Shown: positions 21,107-31,330 of the stretch, piece after piece
Layout of the letters: each line of letters begins with the position of its first letter
How positions within the stretch are numbered: position 1 is the stretch's first letter
Assembly (NCBI GenBank): GCA_019059635.1
Contig: JAGVRJ010000008.1
Coordinates: 1,488,001 to 1,552,000, forward strand
Direction of reading: 5' to 3'
DNA from: Proales similis
Lineage: Eukaryota; Rotifera; Eurotatoria; Ploima; Proalidae
Length of the DNA stretch: 64,000 nucleotides
Made by a program: the position numbers and the translations under genes
Notes under the pieces: generated by a model
Seen by the model: the letters and a program-made list of their open reading frames with translations, nothing else
Told to the model about the DNA's origin: nothing
The model's database searches: none

Positions 21107-23221
21107 ATGTCGGCCAGGTGGTTTCATCGCAACGTGGACGGAGTGCAGGCCGAGCGTCTCTTGCGCGATCTAGGCCAAGACGGCAGCTTCTTGGTGAGGC
21201 CCTCGCAGAGCTCCATAAACAGCTACACCTTGTCGGTGCGGTAAGTGCTGATAGCCTTTCAAACGAGTTGTGCTCGTCCTGATCGTTGCCTTGTCGTTCT
21301 GCTCCTTCTCCTCTTCTGACTGTTGCGCTCTGGAACGCAGATGCCAGAATACGTTCAAACACATCAAAATTCAGAACAACGGCGACAGCGGCTTCGAGAT
21401 AGGCGAAGGAGGCGACAAGTTCGCCAGTCTGGTCGAGCTCGTCGAGCATTTCATAATGAAAGAGACGCTGAAAGATAAATCGGACGACACCATTCTGGTG
21501 CTGCGCTATCCGCTCAGCTGCAAGGAGCCGACCAGTGAGCGCTACTTTCACGGCTCGATCAGCGGCACACAGGCGGCACAACTGCTTGAGAGCAAGGGCA
21601 AGGCCGGAAGCTATTTGGTTAGGGAGAGCCGCACCGATCCGCAGAATTATGTGCTGTGCGTTAGATGCGAGAATGACAAGATTGTGCACTTGACAATCAA
21701 CTTTACGGTAAATGAGCCATCTGAGGCCGCCAAACGGTGCCGCGCTAATCCGTCGCAGTCCAGAGGCTACACGATGAAGAACTTTAACAAATGCTTCGCC
21801 ACTCTGGACGAGTTCATGAACGAGTGCGTTCGCATGTGCCCCATTGTGGACGTCGAGGACAACGTGGTCATTCTAAAGCAGGCGTTGAACTGCTCGCGAG
21901 TGAACGCCGCCAGTCTAGAGCAGCGTGTGCTCGAGCTCAGTCGAGAAGGCCAAGTGAAAAATCGAAACGGCTTCTCCGAGGAATTTGAGGTACCCACTCA
22001 GGCCATCAGTCCGACGATTGCCACCTTCTCACCTTCTCTTGCAGTCCTTGCAGCAAGCGGACGGCAAATTTCACTTTGAGCGCAAAGAGGGCTCCAAACC
22101 GCACAACTTGCGCAAAAATCGATTCAAAACCATTCTACCGTGTAAGTGGCCAGATTCGAAGATTCTATTGAACCGCCGCCGGCTTTACATGTCGCACTCA
22201 AGTCGACTACAATCGCATCGTCCTACAGAATCGTGCGGCCAACGACGACTATATAAACGCCAATCGAATTGAGGTGAGTCTACTCGAATCACCGGCTGGT
22301 CAAAGTCAAGACGGAGCTCAACAGTTCCATTTTAGCCCGAGGACGGACTGGGCAAAACGTATCTGGCCACACAAGGGCCCCTGCCGAACACGGTCGGCGA
22401 CTTTTGGCACATGGTCTGGCAGGAGCGCAGCCAAATCATTCTAATGATCACGTCCGAGGAGGAGAAAGGCAGAGTAGGAGCGTCAGCATTCGCATCTAGT
22501 CTTGAACGGGCATTTAATTGAAATTAGGTGAAATGCGCCAAATACTGGCCAGAGCCGATGCACGAGAACGAGAGCGACCAGATGCGGCACAATCGAATTG
22601 TGGTCAAATACATTCGAACGCAAGTGATAAACCAAGACTACTTGGTCAGAGAGTTCAGCATGTTCGAAGAGAACGGCCCAGAGCCAGAGCGGACGGTCGT
22701 GCAGTTTCAGTACATTGGCTGGAGTGACCACGGAGTGCCGGACAATGCCGAGACCACGCTCGGCTTTGTCGAGCATGTCAACAATGTGCACAGCAAGATA
22801 AACAAGGCACAGCCGATCACCGTGCATTGCAGGTAGGCCAATGGCGAGTTCCGATCGACCTCTTGTCTGACTCAAGAGTTTGCCAAGTGCCGGCATCGGA
22901 CGCACAGGCGCGTTCATACTCATCGACATGATGATCGACAAAATAAAAGCGCACGGCGTTCAATGCGACGTGGACATTTACCGCAGCGTTTGTCTGCTCC
23001 GCTCTCAACGATCGGGCATGATCCAAACCGAGCGGCAGTACCAGTTTCTGTATCATGCGTTGGCCGTGTTTGTCAACAAGCTGATGCCGGCCAGCAGTCA
23101 ACTACAGCAGACGACCGCAGTCGACCGCTCGCTGGAAGGTTCAAGTCCGCGCCGAACAGCTGCCATGCTCACGTCGACGCCTCGCACGACCAGCCTCGCT
23201 TCCATCAATCCCTCCTCTTAG
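21107..23221 (+). CDS. PTPN11: SHP2/corkscrew-type tyrosine phosphatase
   Basis: Cytosolic phosphatase acting downstream of receptor tyrosine kinases in the Ras/MAPK pathway. Eight exons, 21107-21240, 21341-21707, 21759-21989, 22045-22141, 22203-22273, 22336-22473, 22528-22832 and 22888-23221, give 558 residues. Domains are two tandem SH2 domains ([12 protein letters not shown]...GSFLVRPS and RYFHGSISG...GSYLVRES) and a PTP domain with DYINANRIE, a WSDHGVP loop and the catalytic [10 protein letters not shown] (Cys and Arg of HCX5R). The Q-loop region is [12 protein letters not shown]. The domain order and the ILPFDYNRIVL junction match SHP2. The C-terminal tail after the PTP domain is short, serine/threonine-rich and lacks an obvious pair of tyrosine docking sites. 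The insert of the Drosophila corkscrew PTP domain is absent. Intron 2 is 51 bp and stop-free in frame. Confidence 0.95.
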
Positions 23222-24509
23222 CCCAACTCTTCCTCCTCCTCCTTCTCGTCCTCCTTAAATGCGGCGTGCGTTCCTCCTCGCGAGTCAGCTGTCTGATCAC
23301 TAGATCATTCTCGTTTGTTAATTTTCTCGTCAAATAAAATGCGTTCGGTACTTAAGACAATTTAGGTCAATAGTTGTCATTCTAAAGACCTCAAAGCGAC
23401 GAAACGAGAGTGTTGAGTGCAATCGATTACTCAAAGTGGAATGAGTGAGTCAATGTCAACAACTGACCCATAGTTCAGGGCAGAGAACGACTTGACCGTT
23501 CCAGTCGAGTCCTAAAATTTCAGTCTTGGCCACAATTTGAGCGCCCGCGCACCTGTTGTGATCGAGTTACGATTAAAGAGACTCGCCTCTGAGTTGTTTT
23601 TTCGTCACCTCTTTTTTCGTTTGTTTTCTCTCTCAGATTAAGCGCCAATTGACAAGAAAGGGACAAATTGGAGGGAACGCAAAGATCAGCGCATCGGATC
23701 GGCAGAATGAAGACAAGTGGAGGAGAGCTGCAGAGCGGCATCTGAGGCCGACAATTGCCTTTTGAACAACTGTTTCGAGTGTTTACCTCTGTTCACAAGT
23801 GGCAGCGAGTATGCCACTGCAGGCGGGCGGGCCCAGGGTCTAAGTGGAGTTTTGAGTTTGTTTTTGCCACTCGTTCGGAATGAAGCAGCGAATCGACGAC
23901 AAAGAGCGCTTTTCATTCTTCTCTCTCTCTCTCTCTCTCTGGCAGCGGATTTATGTCTCTCTCTCTCTCGTTCGTTCGGGCTCGCTTCTAACCTGACTTG
24001 CAGCCTGCTCAGGTGTAAAATTCATTTAATAACCGAGCCGGATTCAAATCAAACACATTCAAGCTGTTTTCAATGATAAATGAGCCGGATTGGAACACAC
24101 ACACACACAATTGAGAAGCAAGAAAGCGTCGACATACTAAATTGAGTTGAAGCTCGAGTTTATGCGTCCTCGCTTGCGAATAAAACAATGCCAGCCCGCA
24201 GTTCTCAAAGCCTGATTCATTAAATTTTCGGCAAAAACTAAATTACTTTCAAGAGTAGAACGCTCAAGAGTCGTTCATCCAGCGGCGAATGTTTAAAGAA
24301 GAATTTGAAGAAAGCACAACTTCATAAACACACACACACACACACAAACACTCTCAGAAACAGCCTCAGTCACTCAGAAACGAAAACAAAACTGGGCTGA
24401 ATCGACAGAAAAAATAAAACAAAAGTAAAAGATTTAAATAAAAAGGGCGCCGCTTTTAGATTCAAACAGTTGCGGAGAGAAAGAGACGACCAAGAAGAAG
24501 AAGAAGAAG
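23222..24509. other. Non-coding region before intermediate-filament gene 1
   Basis: 1.29 kb holding the SHP2 3' end and the promoter and leader of IF gene 1. Microsatellites: (CT)n at about 23921-23940, CA-runs at about 24096-24110 and 24328-24350. A GAAGAAGAAG run directly precedes the IF ATG. No exon recognised. Confidence 0.5.
23333..23338 (+). terminator. Poly(A) signal of the SHP2 gene
   Basis: AATAAA 112 bp after the stop codon on the plus strand. Confidence 0.6.
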
Positions 24510-26159
24510 ATGTCGACTGAGCATAGAGTGAGAAGCACGACGATAGAACGGCTGGTAAAGAGCGGCCCGGCCTCAACGCTGGCCAATCAGGATTCGATGG
24601 CAGTGAAGGCGCTGGTGCTGGCGTCCATAAAGACGAGACGCGATCACGAGAAGGAGAGCCTCATTGAGCTGAACGAACGCTTCGCCAAATACGTCGAGCG
24701 AGTAAAGTTCTTGGAAGGACAGAATCGGCAGCTGCTGGCCGCACTGAACGAGATCAGAGAGAAATGGGGCCAAGAGACGAGAAAGATAAAAGAGAGATAT
24801 GAGCCGGAGTTGCGCGATGCTCGATTGGCGATCGACGACGCCACGGGCGACAAGTCAAGGGCGGAGATCCGCGCCAAACGCAGCGAGTACGAGGCGGCCA
24901 ACTTCAAGCGGCAGTACGACGACGCCATCGCGCTCATCCAGGCGGACAAGAACAAGATGGCGAACCTGGAGTACCTGCTGCAGGAGAACCAGGTCGAGCT
25001 CGACCTGCTCAGGCGGCAAATGCACGACGCCGAGTCGGACATTGACAAGTACCGCAAGGAGGTCGCTCGCCTCAACGACGACCTGCAGCGTCTGCTCTCC
25101 GACCTGGACCAGGAGACGCTGAAGCGCGTCAAGCTCGAGAACGAGAAGCAGACGCTCGAGGAGCAGATTCCCTTCCTGAACGCCATCCACGAGCAGGAGA
25201 TGGCCGAGCTGCGCTCGCTGCAGGCCGGCTCCCAGATCGACCCGGCCCAGTTCTACAGGCACGAGCTCGAGCGCGCCATTCGCGATATCCGCAGCGACTT
25301 TGAGGAGATCAGCCGGTTGGACAAGCACGACATGGAAGAGTTCTACCGAGTGAAAATGGAAGAGGTCAAGTCGCTGGCGAGCAGACAGCAGCAACAAGAG
25401 GTCGACGTCGAGTCGATCACACAGCTCAAGCGAGCCTTGAACGAGAGCGGCCTCGAGCTGGGCGACTTGCGCAAGGCCAACCTGTCGATGGCCACTCGAC
25501 TTGCCGAGCTCGAGGATCGGCTCGAGCAGACCAGATTGAACAATGGCCATCAAGTCGAAAAGAGAGAGAGAGAAATAAGCGAACTGAGACGGCTGCTGAA
25601 CGAACTGATGGGCGACTACGACGAGCTGATGAACAACAAGGCGTCGCTCGAGTTCGAAATCAACACTTACAGACGCTTGCTGGAAGGCGAGGAGCACAGG
25701 TCGACCAGAGTTGTGCCCGCAGTGCAGCAAACTCAAGTTAAAAAGCAACAGCAGCAGGGCAGCTATAGCTCAGGAGAACTGGTGGCCAAGACATCGTTTC
25801 AAAAGAGCGCCAAAGGCCCAGTCTCCATCAGTGAGTGCAGTCCGGACGGCAACGTGATTGTGGTGGAGAACACGAGTCGCTCGCGCGATGTCGACTTGAC
25901 CAACTGGAGCCTGTACCGCAAAGTAGACGGCCACGAGGCGAGCATCTACCGTTTCCCGGCCAATTTTCATCTCAAGCCAAGCGGTGTCGTAAGACTCTGG
26001 GCCGAGGGCCAGGGAGAAGCGAACGGCTCAACCGATCTGGTGAACGACGAGCTGGACAACTGGGGTGTCGGCGCTCAGATAGTCACTCACCTCAAGAACG
26101 AAGCGGGCGAAGAGGTCGCATCCCACATACAGCGAACTGTCTACACTTCTTCTTCTTAG
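24510..26159 (+). CDS. Cytoplasmic intermediate-filament protein, copy 1
   Basis: Structural protein forming 10-nm filaments. Single exon, 549 residues. Head: about 1-50, with TTIERLV. Alpha-helical rod: about 50-395, starting at LNERFAKYVERVKFLEGQN and ending at the consensus EINTYRRLLEGEE. Lamin-tail (Ig-like) domain: about 430-547. Coil 1B appears to be of the long lamin-like type found in protostome cytoplasmic IFs. There is no CaaX box and no evident nuclear localisation signal, which argues against a nuclear lamin. Nucleotides 24861-25306 are nearly identical to the inverted copy at 30540-30985, whereas the sequence on both sides is well diverged. AATAAA lies at 26314. The GA-rich triplets before the ATG are leader. 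Confidence 0.95.
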   Translation: MSTEHRVRSTTIERLVKSGPASTLANQDSMAVKALVLASIKTRRDHEKESLIELNERFAKYVERVKFLEGQNRQLLAALNEIREKWGQETRKIKERYEPELRDARLAIDDATGDKSRAEIRAKRSEYEAANFKRQYDDAIALIQADKNKMANLEYLLQENQVELDLLRRQMHDAESDIDKYRKEVARLNDDLQRLLSDLDQETLKRVKLENEKQTLEEQIPFLNAIHEQEMAELRSLQAGSQIDPAQFYRHELERAIRDIRSDFEEISRLDKHDMEEFYRVKMEEVKSLASRQQQQEVDVESITQLKRALNESGLELGDLRKANLSMATRLAELEDRLEQTRLNNGHQVEKREREISELRRLLNELMGDYDELMNNKASLEFEINTYRRLLEGEEHRSTRVVPAVQQTQVKKQQQQGSYSSGELVAKTSFQKSAKGPVSISECSPDGNVIVVENTSRSRDVDLTNWSLYRKVDGHEASIYRFPANFHLKPSGVVRLWAEGQGEANGSTDLVNDELDNWGVGAQIVTHLKNEAGEEVASHIQRTVYTSSS

Positions 26160-27234
26160 TCTTGCCAGAGGCAGACAAACAAACAGACAGACAAAGAGAG
26201 AGAGAGAGAGAATAGAATAATAGAGCGATCGCAGCCAAAAATGCTTTAGACTAATTGAACGTTTTATGCAATGTAGACTTGAAAAGCCAGCCACAAAAGA
26301 GTTTTTAAAAGAGAATAAAACGAGATTGCAAATTCGGTTCGGTTCTCCTATTCTGACTGAGATGGCTTTTTCTAGCTCTGGCCCATTGTGTCTATAGAAT
26401 GAGGTTCTAAAGGGAATAATCGTCCTCTATGGAGGGCGGAGAGCGCCAAGCCGCCTTTTCTTTTCTGACTGGTGGCCTTTAACAAATGATTTATGTTGAA
26501 GCCTTTCGTAAACAAAAAGAGCGAAAAAGCACTTGCTTGTCGCTTTTGAAATAAAACGCCAAACAGAGAACAAGAGCGGCTGCTGAAGGCAAACGAAGGA
26601 AAGCATAATCAGCAGAGAGGTTGATCTACCAGCCAGGAGAGGTTGAATGCGAAGACAACTAAAATAAAGCGAGGCGTGAAAAGCAGTCATTTGAAGGAGG
26701 CAGCTAATTCCAATGAAAGAAAGGAGTGAAAATCCGTTTTTATATGACAGTTGCAATCTGCAGCTCAGGTGTTGATGCCGCTAACCAAATCGATCAAATC
26801 CCAGTTCGTTCTCTTTATTATGCTACGACAGACGTTTGTACGATGCAGTACTCTACGCTTTAAATAATCTTTCCTCAGTCGCATTTTCGATAGACCTTCA
26901 ATAAATCTAAACACTTTGAGATAGACATTTTCACAAATCAGAGCGCCAGCACCTTTCGTCTCGTTCAGCTCTTTTTTTTTTTAATTAAAAAATTATGCGC
27001 CCCGTTTCGGCGAAAATAGGAGCGGAGATATCTGAATTTTGAGAAATACTTGCGTAAACAAAAAATAATTGCTCTAATAGAACCGTTCGTATTTCCATAG
27101 GAACAGGCCCTGATTTGGCTCGATTCGTGGAGCAATTTTTGGCCCTAACCAAAGCAGAATTGAGAACGAGAGCGAATCAAATAGACAAGCTGGCTGCCAA
27201 TTTCCTGACGAATTTTCGTCTGCAAAAGTCGACG
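26160..27234. other. Spacer between IF gene 1 and sulfotransferase gene 1
   Basis: About 1.07 kb, with the IF 3'UTR and then AT-richer DNA including a poly-T run near 26971. The sulfotransferase frame is open without an ATG from about 27115 to 27234, so part of this end may be translated or belong to a further upstream exon. Confidence 0.45.
26314..26319 (+). terminator. Poly(A) signal of IF gene 1
   Basis: AATAAA about 155 bp after the IF copy 1 stop, following a GA microsatellite at 26197-26210. Confidence 0.6.
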
Positions 27235-28389
27235 ATGCGCAAGCCGATCAGATCAAGTCTAGTCTTGTTCTTGTTGATCTTGACGCTCGCCTTCTGCTTT
27301 TTCTCTTTCACTGGCACGAATTTTCTGTTCGACTGCGAAAACGGCGGTGACGAGCTGAAAACGACTTTAGCGAAAGAAGTGAGCGTTCTAGCAGACGAAG
27401 ATAAGTGCGAGGACGAGCAGGCCGAAATTGAAAAGCTGGAGGCGAGACTTTCGTCGCTGATCAAAAAAACCGAAGCCAAAGAGCCGATCGCAAGCAATTC
27501 TGGACTGCGACTCTTTCCCAACACGTTGATCATTGGCGCTCAGAAGTGTGGCACTGGCACTCTGGAGAACTTCTTGCAGCACCACCCGGCAGTTTTTACG
27601 CCGGCCGCCGAAGAGGTGCGCTACTTCCTGTTCGGCGCCGAGCAACTGGCCGAGAAAGCCGAATGGTATCTCAAGCAGATGCCGCTGATTAAACTCACCG
27701 ACTACGTGCAGCAGACGAATCTGGCCGTGATTGAAAAGTCGCCCGAGTACTTTCAGAAGAAGAATTTAAAAAAGATAAAGAGCTTCAATCCGCTGATGAG
27801 GCTCATTCTGATCGTCTGCAACCCGGTCAAACGAGTCGAGTCAGCACTGGCGCATTATCCCACCATTCCAGAGGCGACTGCCAACACAAGCAAGGCAATA
27901 GACGCCTTTTACGAGCTGATCGAGTCGAATCAGACCGATGCCGAGGTGTTCAAGCGTCTGGCCGAGGACGAGTACTTTGACTCGTTCGAGCCGCCGCTTT
28001 ACAAGGACCCGGATCGTAACATCAGCTCGCTGCTGAGCCGCGGCCATTACGGCCAGATTGTGCGCAGCGTGCTCGAACTATTTCCGCCCGAGCAGCTGCT
28101 TGTGGTCGACGGAGAGCTGCTCAAGCGAGAGCCTTGGCTGCCGGTCGAGGAAGCGCAGCGCTTCCTGCGTTTGCCTGTGCTCGTCGACAAGAGCAAATTC
28201 GTCTACTCGGCCAAAAGAGGATTCTACTGCTTTCACGACGGACGCCGACAAAGGTGCCTGAACGGCTCCAAAGGCCTCAAGCACAAGCTGGTCTTTTCGG
28301 AGAAAGCCAAGCAGCGACTGGCCAATTATTTCCGGCCCCACATCCAAGAGCTGAGTCGACTGGTGGGCAAGCAGTTCGATTTACTTTAA
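27235..28389 (+). CDS. Heparan-sulfate 3-O-sulfotransferase-like, copy 1
   Basis: Golgi type II enzyme expected to transfer sulfate from PAPS to glucosamine 3-O positions of heparan sulfate or a related glycan. From the first ATG: 384 residues, single exon. A signal anchor lies at about residues 7-27, followed by a charged stem. The catalytic domain begins near residue 90 with FPNTLIIGAQKCGTGTLENF (5'-PAPS loop). AAEEVRYF aligns with the 3-OST catalytic glutamate region, VCNPVKRVESAL with the 3'-phosphate loop, and GFYCFHDGRRQRCLNGSKG with the C-terminal disulfide region. An upstream in-frame stretch lacks ATG, so the true start could be further 5'. Bases 27904-28194 are about 98% identical to the inverted copy 2. 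The exact acceptor specificity is unknown. Confidence 0.85.
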   Translation: MRKPIRSSLVLFLLILTLAFCFFSFTGTNFLFDCENGGDELKTTLAKEVSVLADEDKCEDEQAEIEKLEARLSSLIKKTEAKEPIASNSGLRLFPNTLIIGAQKCGTGTLENFLQHHPAVFTPAAEEVRYFLFGAEQLAEKAEWYLKQMPLIKLTDYVQQTNLAVIEKSPEYFQKKNLKKIKSFNPLMRLILIVCNPVKRVESALAHYPTIPEATANTSKAIDAFYELIESNQTDAEVFKRLAEDEYFDSFEPPLYKDPDRNISSLLSRGHYGQIVRSVLELFPPEQLLVVDGELLKREPWLPVEEAQRFLRLPVLVDKSKFVYSAKRGFYCFHDGRRQRCLNGSKGLKHKLVFSEKAKQRLANYFRPHIQELSRLVGKQFDLL

Positions 28390-29016
28390 ACCTCAGATCC
28401 TGCTCCTGTGATCACTCCTGCCTTAATTGAATGGCGCCCGCCCTTTATTTCAAAATTCTTTGAGATCTTGAACGAACATAGACGAGTGGCCAATTAAATT
28501 ATTTATTATTCAATTGAAAGAATCGGTCTTGATAAGAAAAGAAAAAGCTGCAATTGGTCGGCCGTAGACAATTGGCTGCCTGCAGCGCCTTATTGTTTGT
28601 GTTAGTCTGTTTGTTGTTAAAGAAATTAAGAATAAAGCGTCGTAAAAGAAGAAGTCTTTCAAGAAGTCTAAAATATCTTTTTGCAAGTTAGTCTAGGAGA
28701 TTCAATCAGTCACTTGGTCAGTCAGTAGGTGGCTGTCTCTCATTTATTCATCAGTCTAAAACTAGCGCAAACGAATTCTGCTCGTTTGCTCTGCGTCTGG
28801 TTCAGTGCATTTTGTCTTGTTTGTTTGTTTGTTTGGCTTGTTCGTTAGGTTGAGTTTGCTTGGCTGGTTGGTTGGTGAATCGCGCCATAATCACATTGGC
28901 GGAGGCAGCGGTGTGTGGCGGAAAACAGAAAGCGCAAAACTAGACAACAGCTGTCGTTGTAAACATTCAGGAGAGACGCAACAGGCGTCTGTAAGCATTG
29001 AGGTTGCGTTTGAGTA
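28390..29016. other. Non-coding spacer left of the miniature transposon
   Basis: About 630 bp, AT-richer than the genes, with GTTT/TTTG repeats near 28815-28840. No coding signal. A possible AATAAA at about 28630 could serve sulfotransferase copy 1. Confidence 0.45.
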
Positions 29017-29387
29017 CAGTGAGGTGAAAAAATGTGTGAACCCCACCAATTCCTAAACTTACAAGCTTACAAGTTTTCTTGGCCTCCTTCATTCGACAAA
29101 TGGTATTTTTTTCTCGGTCTGTAAGGCTGAGTCCTTTAGCCATGTTGATGTTAGAGCTTGTTTTTAGAATATCACGAAGAAGTGCAAAGTTCAGCTTAAA
29201 TCAGATTGGTTCGTATGATGCACCATCGAAAACCACAAAACCTCAGATCTTAGCGAAAACAAGCCAGATCCAAGTTTCCAATAAATGCGCACCAGAGTTT
29301 AATAAGAGAAGTAATATGGAAAAAAAAATTTCATTTAGCTTGTAAGTTTAGGAATTGGTGGGATTCACAAATTTTTTCACCGCACTG
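29017..29387. mobile_element. Tc1/mariner-like miniature element (MITE) with about 51-bp terminal inverted repeats
   Basis: The left end starts CAGTGAGGTGAAAAAATG and the right end, read in reverse complement, starts CAGTGCGGTGAAAAAATT. The two ends match over about 51 bp with about three mismatches, through a shared core AATTCCTAAACTTACAAGCT. Ends beginning CAGTG with GGTGAAAAA are typical of Tc1-like elements. A TA precedes the left end; the right flank is CA, so the TA duplication is imperfect. The interior (about 270 bp) is AT-rich and contains on the minus strand an ATG frame beginning MAKGLSLTDREKNTI, reminiscent of a Tc1 transposase N-terminus but pointing out through the nearer end. 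There is no intact transposase. The element is a non-autonomous, probably old copy. Confidence 0.8.
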
Positions 29388-29620
29388 CATGTTGGTGTGT
29401 GTGTGTGTATCTGGCAGCAGTATAGAATAGCTGAATTGAATTGGTGGATGCATTGGACGCTGCCGATAACTCTACGCGTGTGCGATGGCGGTTGGTTAAA
29501 TAGAGAAGAAAAAGGTAAAGAAACATTGTTTGGACATCTATTTCGCAAATTGTGTGATGTGGTGGCGGCGGCGGCTACTACGACGACGACTACGACTACT
29601 TGGTTGTGTTGGCGGGCTCT

Positions 29621-31330
29621 TTAACTGGCGTAGACAGTCTTCTGCAGATGCGTGGCCTTCTCGTCTCCGACGTCATTCAGCACAATTGTGACCACGTTTA
29701 CGCCCGTGCCCCAGTTGTCCACATCCTGATTGACCAGGTCGTGGGGCGGATTCTCTTTGCCGTTGGGTCGTGACCAGATTCGAATTGTCTTGTTGGCCTT
29801 GAGCACCAGCTCGGGCGGGAATTTGAATGTGATCTCCTCTTTGTTGTCCACTCGCCTCTTGAGCACCCAGTTGGTCATATTTATGTCCTTGTTGCGGCTC
29901 GTGTTCTCCAGTATGATCACTTTGCCGTCCGGACTGCACTCACTGATCGACACCGGCCCTTTGGCTGAGCGTTGAAACGTCGTCTTTGAACTCATTTCAC
30001 TTGAGGCGAGACGAAAATCGGCTGCCTGCTGCTGCTGCTGCTGTGGGGGTTGCTGGACAGGAGGCTGCGGCTTGACCGAGCTGGTCACACTCCGGGTGTA
30101 TTTGGTGCTCGACTCGTTAACGTATCGAGTCGAGCGAGTCTCCTCGCTCTCCAGCAAGCGTCTGTAAGTGTTGATTTCGAACTCGAGCGACGCCTTGTTG
30201 TTCATCAGCTCGTCGTAGTCGCCCATCAACTCCTGCAGTTTGGAGCGCAGTTCGCTTATGTCACGGTCTCGTTGGTCGAGAGCAAAGCCATTGTTGCGTC
30301 TCACGTTGTCCAGCTCTTCTTCGAGCTGCGTGAGTCGCATCACAAGATCAGCGTTGTGCTGCTTTAGTTCGCCAAACTCGCGCTGACTGTCGCCCAGGGT
30401 GGCGCGCAGCTGACCAGACGACTCTGTCTTGGTGCTCATCAGCGAGTCGAGCGCGTCGCGTTTAGCCGCCTGCTGCGTAATCTCCTCGGTCTTGAGTCGG
30501 TACCACTCCTCTAGCTCGCGCTTCTGCTGCTCGCTCAGGTCCTCAAAGTCGCTGCGGATGTCGCGAATGGCGCGCTCGAGCTCGTGCCTGTAGAACTGGG
30601 CCGGGTCGATCTGGGAGCCGGCCTGCAGCGAGCGCAGCTCGGCCATCTCCTGCTCGTGGATGGCGTTCAGGAAGGGAATCTGCTCCTCGAGCGTCTGCTT
30701 CTCGTTCTCGAGCTTGACGCGCTTCAGCGTCTCCTGGTCCAGGTCGGAGAGCAGACGCTGCAGGTCGTCGTTGAGGCGAGCGACCTCCTTGCGGTACTTG
30801 TCAATGTCCGACTCGGCGTCGTGCATCTGCCGCCTGAGCAGGTCGAGCTCGACCTGGTTCTCCTGCAGCAGGTACTCCAGGTTCGCCATCTTGTTCTTGT
30901 CCGCCTGGATGAGCGCGATGGCGTCGTCGTACTGCCGCTTGAAGTTGGCCGCCTCGTACTCGCTGCGTTTGGCGCGGATCTCCGCGATCGCCTTCTCCCT
31001 GGTCGTGTCATCGATAGTGGCGCGCGCTTCCAACAGCTCCGGCTCGTATCGCTCGCGAATTAGGCGACTCTCTTCGCCCCACTTTTGCCTGAGCTCTTCC
31101 AGCTCGGCCAGCAGCTTCTTGTTCTGTCCTTCCAGGAACTTGACTCGATCAATGTATTTGGCGAATCGGTCATTCAGCTGACTCAGCGCCTGCTTTTCTT
31201 GGTCTCGCTTCTGCTTGATTGCGGCCACTGCCAGTGCTTTCACTGGATGATCGTCATCGCCTGCGCCGGCCAGACGCACTCCACGCTCAATGGTCGTGCG
31301 TCTAATTTTCACTTCTTCCGCTGTGGACAT
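29621..31330 (-). CDS. Cytoplasmic intermediate-filament protein, copy 2
   Basis: Paralogue of the plus-strand IF gene, inverted about 3.5 kb away. Single exon, 569 residues. Head: about 1-48 (RRTTIERGVRL). Rod: about 48-393, with LNDRFAKYIDRVKFLEGQN at the start and EINTYRRLLESEE at the end. A proline/glutamine-rich linker precedes the lamin-tail domain at about 450-568 (SAKGPVSISECSPDGKVII...LQKTVYAS). No CaaX box. The first 115 residues and the second half of the rod differ clearly from copy 1, yet residues from about 116 to 263 are identical, and their DNA (30540-30985) differs from copy 1 at only two of 446 positions. A second short identical block of about 79 bp encodes the rod end. The two proteins may be obligate heteropolymer partners, but that is inference. 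Confidence 0.95.
   Translation of the reverse strand: MSTAEEVKIRRTTIERGVRLAGAGDDDHPVKALAVAAIKQKRDQEKQALSQLNDRFAKYIDRVKFLEGQNKKLLAELEELRQKWGEESRLIRERYEPELLEARATIDDTTREKAIAEIRAKRSEYEAANFKRQYDDAIALIQADKNKMANLEYLLQENQVELDLLRRQMHDAESDIDKYRKEVARLNDDLQRLLSDLDQETLKRVKLENEKQTLEEQIPFLNAIHEQEMAELRSLQAGSQIDPAQFYRHELERAIRDIRSDFEDLSEQQKRELEEWYRLKTEEITQQAAKRDALDSLMSTKTESSGQLRATLGDSQREFGELKQHNADLVMRLTQLEEELDNVRRNNGFALDQRDRDISELRSKLQELMGDYDELMNNKASLEFEINTYRRLLESEETRSTRYVNESSTKYTRSVTSSVKPQPPVQQPPQQQQQQAADFRLASSEMSSKTTFQRSAKGPVSISECSPDGKVIILENTSRNKDINMTNWVLKRRVDNKEEITFKFPPELVLKANKTIRIWSRPNGKENPPHDLVNQDVDNWGTGVNVVTIVLNDVGDEKATHLQKTVYAS

Noticed and set aside
24855-25748. 297-codon minus-strand open frame within IF copy 1 (and the similar plus-strand frame in IF copy 2)
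   Set aside because: Reverse-complement reading of the heptad-rich rod gives a leucine/valine-rich shadow; the sense frame carries the IF signatures.
26427-26756. 109-codon minus-strand frame between IF gene 1 and sulfotransferase 1
   Set aside because: No family resemblance, no clear promoter or 3' signal; composition compatible with random AT-rich DNA.
29079-29345. 88-codon plus-strand frame inside the MITE
   Set aside because: Entirely within the 371-bp inverted-repeat element and without a transposase motif; treated as non-coding interior.
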